From: Azospirillum isscasi
Lineage (GTDB): Bacteria; Pseudomonadota; Alphaproteobacteria; Azospirillales; Azospirillaceae
Assembly (NCBI RefSeq): GCF_030849505.1
Contig: NZ_JAUJFI010000011.1
Coordinates: forward strand, 1-61,592
Length of the DNA stretch: 61,592 nt
Direction: 5' to 3'
Shown here piece by piece: positions 1 to 11,400 of the stretch; the stretch's first letter is position 1; each line of letters starts with the position of its first letter. The notes beneath the pieces were generated by a model, which ran no database searches, had not been told where the DNA came from, and was given only the letters and a program-made list of their open reading frames with translations. Both the position numbers and the translations under genes were made by a program.

Positions 1-368
1 AACGCCGTGTCGGTGACCGCCACCGATGCCGCGGGCAACGTTTCCGCTCCAGCCGCCCAGACGCTGACCCTCGACACCACCAAGCCGAACACCCCGGGCA
101 TCACGTCGCCGACACTGAGCAACAACGCCGCACCGACGCTGGCGGGCACCGCCGAGGCGGGCAGCACGGTCACCGTGACGGTGGGTGGCGCCACCTACAC
201 CACGACGGCAAACGGAACCGGCGCCTGGAACGTCGATCTGGCCACGGCCTCCCCGACCGCGGGTACGTTGGCTCTCAACGCCAACGGCACGAACGCCGTG
301 TCGGTGACCGCCACCGATGCCGCGGGCAACGTTTCCGCTCCAGCCGCCCAGACGCTGACCCTCGACAC
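1..368 (+). repeat. Near-identical 291-bp tandem units in the adhesin gene
   Basis: Bases 1-77 recur exactly at 292-368, giving a 291-bp (97-residue) period that encodes one Ig-like domain. The first unit probably begins before the window. Exact DNA identity, rather than only protein similarity, implies recent duplication or gene conversion, so the domain number may vary between strains and the assembly may collapse here. Confidence 0.85.
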
Positions 369-3300
369 GACGGCGCCCAGCGTCGCCCTGTCCCTCGGCT
401 CCACCACGCTCGCGGTTGGGCAGACCACGACCGTCACCTTTACCTTCACCGAGGCACCGGTCGGCTTCAGCCTCGACGACATCACCGCCGAGAACGCCAC
501 CCTGTCCAATCTGACCGCTCAGCCGGGCAGCAACGGGCTGGTGTACACCGCCACCCTGACGCCGGCGGACGGTCTCGCCGCCGACACCAACCGCATCACC
601 CTCAACCGGGCCTGGAGCGACGCCGCAGGCAACGCCCCGTCGGTCGCGACGACCTCCACGGCCTACGCCATCGACACCCGCGGCTCCAACAGCGGCGACG
701 CGCCGGTGCTGGGCGGTGCGGTGGCCGGACAGGCGGTCAATGACACCGCCACCCTGTCGCCCTTTACCGCCTTCACCATCGCCGACAGCAACGCCACCCA
801 GGCGCAGACCGTCGTCGTCAAGCTGCGCGCCGCCGACGGCACGGTGGGCGACGCCACCGGCGCCTTCACCGCCGCCAGCCTGACCGCCAGCGGCTTCGTC
901 AAGACCGCCGCAGGGACCTACAGCCTGAGCGCGGCGGACGCCGCTGCTGCGCAGACGGCGCTGCGCCGGCTCGTCTTCCAGCCTGTCGCCAACCGCTCGG
1001 CCGTGGGCTCCACGGAGACCACCGGCTTCACGGTAACCGTGACCGACGCCGATGGCCTGTTCGGCAGCGACCTCGTTACCAGCGTGCTCGCCCGCTCGGT
1101 CAACGACCGCCCGTCGCTGGTCAAGGCGTTGGGATCCACCAGCGTCGACCAGGGCCAGCCGCTGGACGTCACGGTGTCCGCGGGCGTCTTCACCGACGTC
1201 GATCCCGGCGACCGGCTGACGCTGAGCGCGGCGCTGGCCGACGGCTCGGCGTTGCCCGCCTGGCTGAGCTTCGACGCGGCGACGGGGCGGCTGTCTGGCA
1301 CTCCGGGCAACGCCGACGTCGGCACCCGGGCGATCCGCATCACCGCCACCGACGGCTCCGGCGCTACGGTGTCCGACCTGCTGGTCGTCCAGGTCAACGA
1401 CGTCAACGACGCCCCCATCGCCCGCAACGATGCGGTGGAAACCACCAAGCTGGCCCCGGTGTCCGTCACCGCCGCGAACGGCGTGCTGGCCAACGACAGC
1501 GATCCCGACGTCGGCGACCACCCCGTCGTCACCGCGGTGACCGGGGACACGGCCAAGGTCGGCCAAGCCATCACCCTGTCCGGTGGCGGCAAGCTGACGC
1601 TCTTCGCCGATGGCCGCTACAGTTTCGACCCGGCGGGCGCCTACACCACCCTGGCCTTCGGCCAGACGCGGACGGAGACGGTGGCCTACACCATCACCGA
1701 CCGCAGCGGAGCGACCGCCACGGCAAACCTGGTTATCACCATCCAGGGCACGAACACCGCCCCGGCGGCCCAGGAGACCAAGACGGTCGCCATCGACCAG
1801 AACTCCAGCCGCGTCGGCCTGTCCATCGACAAGCCGGTCGACCCGGAGGGCGACGCGCTCACCGTCACCGTCATCGGGCTGCCCACCATCGGACAGGTGC
1901 AGCGTTTCAACGGCACCGCCCTCAAGCTCGGCGACACGCTCACCGCCGACGAGCTGGCGGCGGTGGTGTTCACCCCTCCCTTCGGCGTGACCGGAAACGC
2001 CGGCTCCTTCCTCTACACGGTCTCCGACGGCGCCAACACGGTCAGCCGGACGGTGGACATCACCCTGACCCCGGTGCAGTGGCTGGCCATCACCCCCTCC
2101 GCGGTGGCCGCGGTCGAGGGCAGCGGCAGCGGCCGCACCCTGACCTTCACGCTCACCCGGCGCGGCGACACCTCGGGCGAGACCACCGTCTCCTGGCAGG
2201 TCAACGACCCGACGCAAAGCGGCCTGACCGGCGCCCTGGCCGACGCCAGCGATTTCAGCGGCGCCACGCTGCCCTCCGGCTCCCTCACCTTCGCGGCGGG
2301 CGAGACGGCCAAGACCGTCACGGTGACGCTGGCGGGCGACCGCTTGGTGGAGTCCGACGAGCTGTTCCAGATTGCCCTGATCGGCTCCTCGACCACGGTG
2401 GCCAACGCCAAGATCGAGGTGGAAAGCCGGACCGCGCTCGGCCTGATCGTCAACGACGACCGCCCGGCCACCGTCGATGCGGTGACCGGACCGGCATCCG
2501 GCCGCTATCTGGCGGCGAAAGGCGACGCTCTGGAGTTCACCGTCTCCTTCAGCGACGCGGTCACGGTGGACACCGGCAACGGCACGCCGCGGCTGGCCCT
2601 GACCATCGGCGGGGAGACCCGCTACGCCACCTACGCCAGCACCACGGCCAGCGGCGACCTGGTGTTCCGCTACGTGGTGGCCGCGGGTGACCTGGCGCGC
2701 AACGGCATCGCCGTCGCCGGGTCGGTCGACCTGAACGGCGGGCGCCTCGTCGACAGCGCGGGCAACGTCATCACCGACACCGCCTTCGGCCGCTACGCCC
2801 CGATCACCGGCGGCGTCAAGGTCAACGTGCGGGCCGGACGGGCGATCGACGGCTACATCTCCGGCGCCACCGTGTTCGCAGACGCCAACGCCAACGGCGT
2901 GCTCGACAGCGGGGAAGCCAGCGGCACCACCGACGCGGTGGGCAGTTGGTCGCTGGACGGCGGCAGCGGCCCGATCATCATGCTGGGCGGCACCGACATC
3001 TCGACCACCCTGGCCTTCACCGGCGTCTACGAGGCGCCGGCCGCGGCCAGCGTCATCAACCCGCTGACCACCGTCGTCATGGGCATGGCCGGGCTGTCCG
3101 GCACGGACGCCCAGATCGCCGACGCGATGACCGAGGTGAAGGCCAAGCTCGGCCTCGATGCCGGGCTGGACCTGCTGACCTACGACCCGCTGATCGCGGC
3201 CACCGCGACCGGGGCCTCGGCGGCGGCCATCGCCATCGCCCTGAAGACGCAGTCCGTGGCGGCCAACATCGCCAACCTGATCGTCCAAGGCAGCGCCGTG

Positions 3301-6300
3301 CTGAGCGGGGCGATGACCGGGACGGCTCCGGCCCAAGGCGTCGTCGGCCATGCGGTGGTCGCGGCGATCGCCGACGCGATCAAGGCCCTGCCCGCGGGCA
3401 GCACGTTGAACCTCGCCGACGCGACGGTGCTGGCCGGCATCCTGACCACCGCGGGGACCAAGGTGGCGGAGGTCGACGCCACGAAGCTGGCAGCGGCGGT
3501 CAACAACGCGGCCAAGGTCATCGCCGCCGCCAACGGCGCCGTCGAGACCGCCAGCGGCGGCACCGGCAACGCCCTGGTTGCCCTGACCGAGATGGCCAAG
3601 ACCCAGGTGGTGGCGCAGGGCAGTGCCGCGGTCGACCAGCTGCGCAGCGGCACGGCCAGCGGCGACCTGACCACCGCGGTGAACAGCCTCACCGGAACCA
3701 GCCTGACGACCCAAATCAGCGCCGCCCAGGCGGCGGTGGTGGTGCCGTCACGGCTGGCGATCGCCGCGACGGACGCCGACAAGCGCGAGGGGGACAGCGG
3801 CACCACGGCCTACACCTTCACCGTGACCCGTTCCGGCAACACGGGCGGCGCGCTGACCGTCGCCTGGGCGGTGACGGCCAACGGCACCGCGGGGAGCGCG
3901 CTCGACGCCGCCGACTTCGGCGGGACGCTGCCGTCCGGCACCGTGTCCTTCGGCGACGGGGAAAGCACGGCGACGGTCACCATCCAGGTCACCGGCGACA
4001 CCGACATCGAGGCGGACGAGAGCTTCACGGTCACGCTGTCCAACCCGTCGGTGGCGGCGACGGCCATCGACACGGCCGTGGCCACCGGCACCATCCGCAA
4101 TGAGGACCCCATCAACCCCGTGCTGACCCTGCCGTCCGCCAAGACGGTGATCGCGGGCTCGGCCACCGCCTTCACCGGGCTGTCGGCTCTGGACGGGGAT
4201 AGCGCCACGGTGACGGCCACCCTGACCCCGACCAACGGCGGCATCACGCTGGCCGGGCCGGCGACCATCACCACGGTCGATGGGACCACCGTGGTCAGCG
4301 GCAGCGTGGCGAACGTCAACGCGACCCTGGCCTCGCTGGTCTTCACCGCGGCGACCGGGGTGACCGCGGGCGCCATCGCGGTGACGCTGAGCGACGGCGA
4401 CCTGACCACGCCGGACGCCTCGGGCACGCTGGCGGTGACCATCCAGTCGCCGCCTGAGAACGTGCTGCCGAGCCGCCCGACGGTGATCGCCCGCCGTTCC
4501 ACCGAGATCCTCGGCCTGGAGGTGCACGACACCGACGGCGGTCCGATGACCGTGGTGCTGACCCCGACCAACGGCACCATCACGCTGCCGTTGTTCGGCG
4601 CGGCGACCGCCACGGACCTGGGCAACGGCAAGATCCGGCTGAGCGGCACGCTCGACGACGTCAACAAGACGCTCAAGCAGCTGGAGTTCACTGCGGCCCG
4701 CCAGGTCACCGGCGCGTCGATCCTGCTGGAGACGGCGGACGACCAGCCACTGACCGCCGACGACAGCGACCGGCTGGTCATGGACGTGCTGTCGCCGCCC
4801 GAGCAGACGGTGCCCGCCACCCTGGCGGCGGTGGCCGGGCGGGCGACCGCGGTGGGCGGCCTGTCGGTCGTGGACTTCGACAGCGCCACGGTGCAGGTCA
4901 CCCTCACCCCGACCGGCGGCAGTTTGGCGCTGACCGCCCAGGGCAACGCGACGGTCAGCCAACCGGGCGGCGGGGCCTCCCGGGTGGTCGGCACCCAGGC
5001 GGACGTCAACGCCACGCTGGCCACCCTGACCTACACCGGGACGGCGGGGACGACGGCGGGGACCATCCAGGTCTCCTCCACCGACCTCGACGGGCGCACG
5101 CCGGTGGTGACGGACAGCATTGCGGTTTCCATCGCCAACACGCCCGCGGTGACGTTGCCCAGCCTGAACACCCTGGTGACCGGGACCCCGGCGGTCCTGA
5201 CCGGCCTGCGCGTGAGCGATCCCAACGATCGCACGCTGACGGTGCGTCTGACCGCGACCAACGGCACCCTGGCGGTGAGCCCGGCGGCCGGGGTGACGAT
5301 CACCAGCAATCCGGACGGCTCGCTGACGCTCGGCGGATTGGCGGGAGCCCTCAACACGGCGCTCGCCGCGGCAACCTTCACCGGCACCGCCGGGGCCACG
5401 CAGGCCTCGCTGGTGGCGGTGGTGGACGCCGGAGGCGGCCAGAGCGTCAGTTCGCAGGTGGAACTGGCGCTGTCGGCGACGCCGGTGCTGAGCCTGCCCG
5501 TGACGCCCCCGGCGCTGCTCGCCGGGACGACGGCGGCGGTGGGTGGCCTGACCCTGTCCAACACCGGGTCGGTGATCGGCACCCTGCGCCTGACCCCGAG
5601 CGACGCCACGCTGGGGCTGACCGTCCAAGGCGGTGCGCAACTCGCCGATCTCGGCGGCGGGGTTCTGGCGGTGGTCGGCACCTCGGACGCCATCAACGCC
5701 ACGCTGGCCACCCTGACGGTGACACCGACGGCGACCGGCACCCGGACGGCCAGTGTCGCCCTGGCGGTGGAGTACGCCGGGGGCGTGCTGCCCGGCACGG
5801 GCGGGACGCTGACGGCCTCGGTGATCCATGCCCCCAGCCTGACGCTGCCCCAGGCGTCGACCATCGATCCCGACATCGCCACGGCGTTGACGGGCATCCA
5901 GGTCGCCGACGTGGACGGCGACCGCCTGACGGTGACGCTGACCCCCAGCCAGGCCGTTCTGGCCGCCACGGCGGCGGGCCAGGCGACCGTGGCAACCGCG
6001 CCGAGCGGCGCGCTGACGGTCAGCGGGTCGGTGACCGACGTCAACGCGACGCTGGCCGGGCTGACGATCACCGCCGCGCGTGCCGCCGGCGCGTCCATCG
6101 CGGTGACGGTGAGCGACGGGACCGCCACCAGTCCGGCGACCGGAACGCTGGCCCTGCCAGTGCTGGACCGGACGCCGCCGGGTATCCCGACCATCACCGG
6201 GGCCTTCCCGGACGCCGCCGGGACGGCGGTGGGCAGCCTGACCAACCGCGCCGCGCTTCTGGTGCGCGGCACGGCGGAAGCGGGCAGCACGGTGGCCCTG

Positions 6301-8310
6301 TCCGACAACGGCACGCTGGTGGCCTCGGTGATCGCCGGGCCGGACGGCACCTGGGTCGCCGACTTCCGCGCCTCCCCGCTGGCCGACGGCAGCCACCGCT
6401 TCACGGCCGTGGCGACCGACGCGGCGGGCAACCGGGGGACGGCCTCGCATGCCCTGGCCCTGGCGGTGGACACCCTGGCACCCGCGGCGCCGGCGGTGGG
6501 CTTCACCGACACGGCCATCGACCGGACGAAGCAGACCGACGTGTCCTTCACCATCGGCAACGGCGAGGTCGGAACGTCCTACCGCTGGACCCTGACCTCG
6601 TCGGGGGGTGGCAGCGTGTCGGGAACCGGCCGGATCGCCACGGCGGCGGACCGGATCGGCGGACTGGATCTGTCCGGCCTGTCCGACGGCGCGCTGACGC
6701 TGTCGGTGACGCTGACCGACGCTGCGGGCAACAGTTCGTCGCCCGCCACCGCCTTGGCGACCAAGGCAACGACGGTGACGGCGGCGACGGCGGTGACCAT
6801 CGACGGCGCGCAGGTGCAGACGCTGTCCGGCCAGAGCAACGGCAAGACGACCAGCGCCGTGGTGGTGCAGGCGCCGACCACTGCCCGCGTGGAGGACCCG
6901 AACACGGCGAACGCCTCGTTGGCGGACGTGCCGGTGGTCCAGGAGAGCCGCAACGGCACCACCGTGACGACCCTGCAGGTGAGCCTGCCGACGAACCTCG
7001 GGGTGACCGTAAGCGGCCCGGCGGAGCGGCAGAGCCCGGCGCAGTCGCTCGACGACCTGATCCGCGAAATCCAGGCGCGCACGGTGGTGGGAACCTCCTC
7101 GCGCACCGGGCTGGAGGGGGGTGGCCGCGGCTTCCTGGGCGTGCTCCCGCAGACCGCGGCGCTGCTGGTGCGGACCTTCGACTTCACCGCGGCGGCAGCC
7201 CCCGGTGGCGGGGCCAAGATCACCGGGGCGGCTCAGGACGGGGCCACGCCGACGGCGGTGGTGATCAACACCACAGCGGTGGGCGCGCCGCTGGCGATCC
7301 AGCTCGACAACGTGGAGTTCGCCGCGGTGATCGGCGAGGCCACGCTGACCGGCGGGGCGGGGAACAACGCGGTCTTCGGCGACGCCAGCAGCCAGTTCAT
7401 GCTGCTGGGCGAGGGCAACGACTTCCTGTCGGGCGGCGGCGGCAACGACACCATCGCAAGCACGCTGGGCAACGACACGCTGGTCGGCGACGATGGCGAC
7501 GACCTGATGGGTGGCGGTGAGGGCGACGACCTGTTGAACGGCGGAGCCGACGCCGACACGGTGGGCGGCGGGGTTGGCAACGACACCTTGGGCGGCGGGT
7601 CGGGCAACGACGTGCTGTTCGGCGAGGACGGCGACGACGTGCTGTTCGGCGAGGAGGGCAACGACACGCTGTTCGGCGAGGCCGGGGCCGACATCCTGGT
7701 CGGCGGCGGCGGCAACGACGTGATGGCCGGCGGGCTGGGCAACGACGTGTTCTTCGGCGGCGATGACAACGACACGCTCTTCGGCCAGGAGGGTGCCGAC
7801 ATCCTGGCGCTGGGCGCGGGCGCCGACATCGCCGACGGCGGGGAGGGCAACGACACGCTGTTCGGCGAGGACGGCGACGACACGCTGTTCGGCGGGGCCG
7901 GCACCGACATCCTGTCGCTGGGTGCGGGCAACGACCTGACCTCCGGCGGCGACGGCGACGATACGCTGTTCGGCGACGACGGGGCGGATACGCTGTTCGG
8001 CGGCGCGGGCAACGATATGCTCGCCGGCGGCAGCGGCAACGACGTGTTCTTCCTGGACGGCGGCGCGGACAGCGTGTGGGGCGGCGAGGGCGGGGACATC
8101 TTCGCCTTCGGCGCCGGCTCCGGCGGCTCGGTGGTGATGGACTTCGCCCCCGGCACCGACCGTCTGGCGCTGTACGACTCCTCGCTCAACCTGGCGAGTG
8201 TCATCGCCTCGGCGCGGGTGGTGAACGGCTCGACCGTGCTCGACCTCAAGCCGGGCGTCAGCGTCACCATCCTCGGCCAGACCGGCGACGTCGCCAAATG
8301 GTTCGCCTGA
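1..8310 (+). CDS. Giant RTX/Ig-like/VCBS adhesin, 5' end outside window
   Basis: The reading frame is open from base 1, so only the C-terminal ~2,769 residues are present. In order: bacterial Ig-like repeats (to ~230), cadherin/VCBS-type modules with NDAP linkers (~240-680), a Calx-beta domain with the GDRLVESDE signature (~690-815), an SdrD/CNA-B-like segment DANANGVLDSGE (~960), a second Calx-beta (~1255-1360), about seven tandem ~95-110-residue repeats recognisable by 'VNATLA.L.F/V' (~1370-2040), more Ig-like domains, and about 20 Ca-binding nonapeptides of the GGxGxDxLx type (~2455-2705). The C-terminus has the short hydrophobic tail usual for type I secretion substrates. The family mediates surface attachment or biofilm formation. 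No secretion genes lie in the window. Composition is extremely Thr/Ala/Gly/Val-rich with few Lys and no obvious Cys. The exact ligand cannot be inferred. Confidence 0.93.
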   Translation, partial: NAVSVTATDAAGNVSAPAAQTLTLDTTKPNTPGITSPTLSNNAAPTLAGTAEAGSTVTVTVGGATYTTTANGTGAWNVDLATASPTAGTLALNANGTNAVSVTATDAAGNVSAPAAQTLTLDTTAPSVALSLGSTTLAVGQTTTVTFTFTEAPVGFSLDDITAENATLSNLTAQPGSNGLVYTATLTPADGLAADTNRITLNRAWSDAAGNAPSVATTSTAYAIDTRGSNSGDAPVLGGAVAGQAVNDTATLSPFTAFTIADSNATQAQTVVVKLRAADGTVGDATGAFTAASLTASGFVKTAAGTYSLSAADAAAAQTALRRLVFQPVANRSAVGSTETTGFTVTVTDADGLFGSDLVTSVLARSVNDRPSLVKALGSTSVDQGQPLDVTVSAGVFTDVDPGDRLTLSAALADGSALPAWLSFDAATGRLSGTPGNADVGTRAIRITATDGSGATVSDLLVVQVNDVNDAPIARNDAVETTKLAPVSVTAANGVLANDSDPDVGDHPVVTAVTGDTAKVGQAITLSGGGKLTLFADGRYSFDPAGAYTTLAFGQTRTETVAYTITDRSGATATANLVITIQGTNTAPAAQETKTVAIDQNSSRVGLSIDKPVDPEGDALTVTVIGLPTIGQVQRFNGTALKLGDTLTADELAAVVFTPPFGVTGNAGSFLYTVSDGANTVSRTVDITLTPVQWLAITPSAVAAVEGSGSGRTLTFTLTRRGDTSGETTVSWQVNDPTQSGLTGALADASDFSGATLPSGSLTFAAGETAKTVTVTLAGDRLVESDELFQIALIGSSTTVANAKIEVESRTALGLIVNDDRPATVDAVTGPASGRYLAAKGDALEFTVSFSDAVTVDTGNGTPRLALTIGGETRYATYASTTASGDLVFRYVVAAGDLARNGIAVAGSVDLNGGRLVDSAGNVITDTAFGRYAPITGGVKVNVRAGRAIDGYISGATVFADANANGVLDSGEASGTTDAVGSWSLDGGSGPIIMLGGTDISTTLAFTGVYEAPAAASVINPLTTVVMGMAGLSGTDAQIADAMTEVKAKLGLDAGLDLLTYDPLIAATATGASAAAIAIALKTQSVAANIANLIVQGSAVLSGAMTGTAPAQGVVGHAVVAAIADAIKALPAGSTLNLADATVLAGILTTAGTKVAEVDATKLAAAVNNAAKVIAAANGAVETASGGTGNALVALTEMAKTQVVAQGSAAVDQLRSGTASGDLTTAVNSLTGTSLTTQISAAQAAVVVPSRLAIAATDADKREGDSGTTAYTFTVTRSGNTGGALTVAWAVTANGTAGSALDAADFGGTLPSGTVSFGDGESTATVTIQVTGDTDIEADESFTVTLSNPSVAATAIDTAVATGTIRNEDPINPVLTLPSAKTVIAGSATAFTGLSALDGDSATVTATLTPTNGGITLAGPATITTVDGTTVVSGSVANVNATLASLVFTAATGVTAGAIAVTLSDGDLTTPDASGTLAVTIQSPPENVLPSRPTVIARRSTEILGLEVHDTDGGPMTVVLTPTNGTITLPLFGAATATDLGNGKIRLSGTLDDVNKTLKQLEFTAARQVTGASILLETADDQPLTADDSDRLVMDVLSPPEQTVPATLAAVAGRATAVGGLSVVDFDSATVQVTLTPTGGSLALTAQGNATVSQPGGGASRVVGTQADVNATLATLTYTGTAGTTAGTIQVSSTDLDGRTPVVTDSIAVSIANTPAVTLPSLNTLVTGTPAVLTGLRVSDPNDRTLTVRLTATNGTLAVSPAAGVTITSNPDGSLTLGGLAGALNTALAAATFTGTAGATQASLVAVVDAGGGQSVSSQVELALSATPVLSLPVTPPALLAGTTAAVGGLTLSNTGSVIGTLRLTPSDATLGLTVQGGAQLADLGGGVLAVVGTSDAINATLATLTVTPTATGTRTASVALAVEYAGGVLPGTGGTLTASVIHAPSLTLPQASTIDPDIATALTGIQVADVDGDRLTVTLTPSQAVLAATAAGQATVATAPSGALTVSGSVTDVNATLAGLTITAARAAGASIAVTVSDGTATSPATGTLALPVLDRTPPGIPTITGAFPDAAGTAVGSLTNRAALLVRGTAEAGSTVALSDNGTLVASVIAGPDGTWVADFRASPLADGSHRFTAVATDAAGNRGTASHALALAVDTLAPAAPAVGFTDTAIDRTKQTDVSFTIGNGEVGTSYRWTLTSSGGGSVSGTGRIATAADRIGGLDLSGLSDGALTLSVTLTDAAGNSSSPATALATKATTVTAATAVTIDGAQVQTLSGQSNGKTTSAVVVQAPTTARVEDPNTANASLADVPVVQESRNGTTVTTLQVSLPTNLGVTVSGPAERQSPAQSLDDLIREIQARTVVGTSSRTGLEGGGRGFLGVLPQTAALLVRTFDFTAAAAPGGGAKITGAAQDGATPTAVVINTTAVGAPLAIQLDNVEFAAVIGEATLTGGAGNNAVFGDASSQFMLLGEGNDFLSGGGGNDTIASTLGNDTLVGDDGDDLMGGGEGDDLLNGGADADTVGGGVGNDTLGGGSGNDVLFGEDGDDVLFGEEGNDTLFGEAGADILVGGGGNDVMAGGLGNDVFFGGDDNDTLFGQEGADILALGAGADIADGGEGNDTLFGEDGDDTLFGGAGTDILSLGAGNDLTSGGDGDDTLFGDDGADTLFGGAGNDMLAGGSGNDVFFLDGGADSVWGGEGGDIFAFGAGSGGSVVMDFAPGTDRLALYDSSLNLASVIASARVVNGSTVLDLKPGVSVTILGQTGDVAKWFA

Positions 8311-8353
8311 GGCGGCGGGCGGCCCAGCCCTGCAGGGAGGTCAATTGGATGGA

Positions 8354-8419
8354 GGGCGGCACGAATTCGTGATGAGTGCCGCCCGGGCGGCCGGTGTGAC
8401 GGTCGGGTTCACACCGGCC
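8354..8419. terminator. Double hairpin between convergent genes
   Basis: Two back-to-back perfect inverted repeats fill the gap between the adhesin stop and the stop of the opposing glycosyltransferase gene: 8354-8362 pairs with 8376-8384 (9 bp), and 8389-8399 pairs with 8409-8419 (11 bp, 9-nt loop). There is no clear T tract, so this is a bidirectional terminator or mRNA 3'-end stabiliser by position and structure only. Confidence 0.6.
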
Positions 8420-8437
8420 GTACACGGCCCGACCCGC

Positions 8438-11400
8438 TCAGATGACGTCGTGCCCGCCCGGAACGACGTCCGAATCCTCATGGTTGTTGGGACCGATCAC
8501 CAGCGGTGGAACGAGGCACTGCGCGGTGATCAGCCCGCTTTGGATTGATCGGTTGATGATCCCGTCCAGGGTCGAGGGACGGATGCGGCGGCCTTGCCCG
8601 AACATCCGGATCTCGCCCTGCGCCGACAGCGGAAAGCTGGTGGCCAGAAGCTTCGCCGCGCCGCCGGGCGAAACAAGGTAGGCGAGGGTTCCCCAGACCT
8701 GTCTGGCTGGCAGGAGAAGGGACTGGACGCCGCCCCCTTCATAGGATCGGCACAGCGTGTCGAACGGAGCGGACGGTTCGCTGAAATCGACCTGCGACCA
8801 CAGGCCCGGGGAATGCTCCACCGACACCCAGGCATCCCAGTTGTAGCCGAGATAGAGAATGTCGCACCCGCCTTCCAGGGCGCTGTGAAGCCGCGGCAGC
8901 CAAGTGCTCAGATCGGGGTGAAGGAACGCGTCGTCCTCGAACACGAGCCTGTTGCGCCCGGTGCGCGCACAGTCTTCCCACATTTGGCGGTGCGACAGCG
9001 CGTTGCCGATCGCCCCATCGGAAAACGTCAACGCCGGCTCCGCGATCAGACCGCGGGCGGCCAACTCCTGCCTGGAAAGGCTTTGGCCGTCCACGGCCTC
9101 GCGAACGACGAAGTGAAAGCCTTTTCCGGCGTTGTTCCGCAGGAACGTGTCACGGCGATCCCTCCGGCGGGCCAGATTGATGACGCAGGCGGCCTCCGCC
9201 ACGGTCCGCTGCGAGGGTTCCGGGCCCACGGCTCCGTCCGCCGTAAGGTTCGTCAGCGCCCTCGCCATCCGCGCGAACACGCTGCCCCATTCCCCGGCGG
9301 TCGTCTGCCGGAACAGGCGCAGCGTCGGGTACCAGGGGCTGTCCTCGCGGTCGCGCAGCCACCGCCAGTCCGCCGCCGTCTTCAGCGGCACCCACACCGG
9401 GCGGCCGAGCGCCCCGGCGAGATGCGCCACCGAGGTGTCCGAGGTGATGACCAGATCGAGGTTCATCATCACCGCCGCGGTGTCCAGGAAGGCGTCCGGA
9501 CCGCTGTCGAAGGCGTCGCCGAGCGTCTCAACCTCCATGCCCGCGGGCAGAGCCTTCAGTTGTTCGAGGCCGAAGTTCTTCTGCAGACTGATGAGCCGCA
9601 CGCCGGGCATCCGGGCGACCGGCTCCAGGCAGGCGAGCGGATAGGAGCGCCCGCGGTCGACCTTGCCCGCCGGATTGCCCTGCCAGACGACGCCGATCCG
9701 GATGCCGTCGCGCGGCAACCGGTCCCGCCACGCGGCGACCAGTTCCGGTTCGGCCTGCAGGTAGGGCACTTGCGCCGGGATGGTCGGCAGGGTGGTCGAA
9801 AACGCCCGCGGCAGGCTGAGCAAGGGGCATTGCGCCTGGAACGGCGGCGGGGGCTCGCCCGAGCCGATGATCGTGACGTCCGGACCGCCTCCGACCAGGG
9901 TTCGGAACAGCCGCATGAGCGGCTTCTGGACAAGCAGCACCACCCGCCAGCCGCGCTCGATCACCATCGGTACGTACCGGACGAACTGGATTGAATCGCC
10001 CAGCCCCTGTTCGGCGTGGAGCAGGATGGTCCGGCCGGCGCCGATCTCCCCGGTCCACAGCGGCTCGGTGAGGGCCGGCTTGGCCTTGGCCATCTCCGCC
10101 AGGCCCCAGCGCCATTCGTACTCGTCCCACCCTTCGCGGAACCGGCCCCGGATCAGGAGCAGGAGCGACAGGTTGCACCGGGCGTCGGCGAAGTCGGGGC
10201 GCAGGGCGATGGCCCGGCGATAGGTGCGTTCCGCATCGTCCAACACCCCCAGGTCGTTCAGAACCACTCCCAGGTTGCTGTGCGGCCCGGAGACCGCGGG
10301 CGACAGCGCCACCGCCCGACGATACGCCTCCGCCGCTTCGGGCAGGCGGCCCAGGTCCTGGAAGGTCAGACCCAGGGAGTTGTGGATTTCCTGGCGGTCG
10401 GGGGCCACCCGAACGGCGATGCGGAAAGCGGCGCCGGCCTCGGGCAGCCGGTTGCCCTCCCGCAATGCGCTGCCGAGGTTGAAGAAAGTCTCGGCCCGGT
10501 CAGGCTCCAGGGCCAGGGCCTTGCGGTATTGCCCAATGGCCTCGTCCAGGCGCGAGCCGCTCCGCAGGACGTTGCCCAGCGTGGTGAGGCGGCCCGCGTC
10601 GTCCGGCCGCAGTTTGGCGGCAACGCGGTGGACGCGGATGGCCTCGTCGGTCCGTTTGAGGCTTTCAAGAATCGGCGCCAAGCCAGCGCAGGGCTCGACG
10701 CGGTCCGGTGCCAAGGCCAGATAGGCGCGCCAGGCGAGGACCGCCTGCTCCGTGCGGCCCGCGGCCTGAAGAGCGTTGCCGAGGGTGCCGTAGGCCTCCG
10801 CGTAAACCGGCCGGAGCATCAGCGCGCGGCGGACGGTGGCAAGAGCCGCATCGGGGGCTTTTTGGGAACGGAAGGTGGCAGCCAGATTGTTGTAGGCTTC
10901 GGCGTGGTCGGGCCGCAGCACAAGCGCCCGGCGGTGCGCAAGGACCGCACCCTCCGGGTCGCCCTGTTCGTACCGCACGGTGCCCAGATTGTTGCTTGCC
11001 TCGGCATAGTCGCTCTTCAGGACCAGAGCCTGGCGGAAGGCCGCCGCCGCGTCGGCCAACTGCTGGTGCTCCCGCAAGGCGGTTCCCAGATTGTTCCAAG
11101 CCTCGGCGTAACCGGGCCGGAGCGCGAGTGCCCGCCGGAACGCGGCGATGGCGTCTTCGGTGCGGTTCTGCTCCTGAAACACGGTGCCGAGGTTGTGGTG
11201 GGCCTCGGCGTGGGTGGGGCTGAGAGCCAGGGCGTTCCGGTAGGCCTCGACCGCACCGCTGAGCTTCCCCTGCTGTTGGCGCGAGGCACCCAGGTTGGTG
11301 TAGATGGTTGGATGCGGCACGATCCGCACGGCATCCACCATCAGGCGGTCGGCCTCCCGATAGTCACAGCGCTGGAACCGCACGAGTCCAAGGAGATGCA

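Noticed and set aside
3748..6450. 900-codon minus-strand ORF inside the adhesin gene
   Set aside because: Arg/Gly/His-rich shadow frame of the high-GC repeat gene; no ribosome site or domain.
7380..8130. Regularly spaced repeats suggesting a CRISPR-like array
   Set aside because: They are the in-frame nonapeptide Ca-binding repeats of the RTX domain; no spacers.
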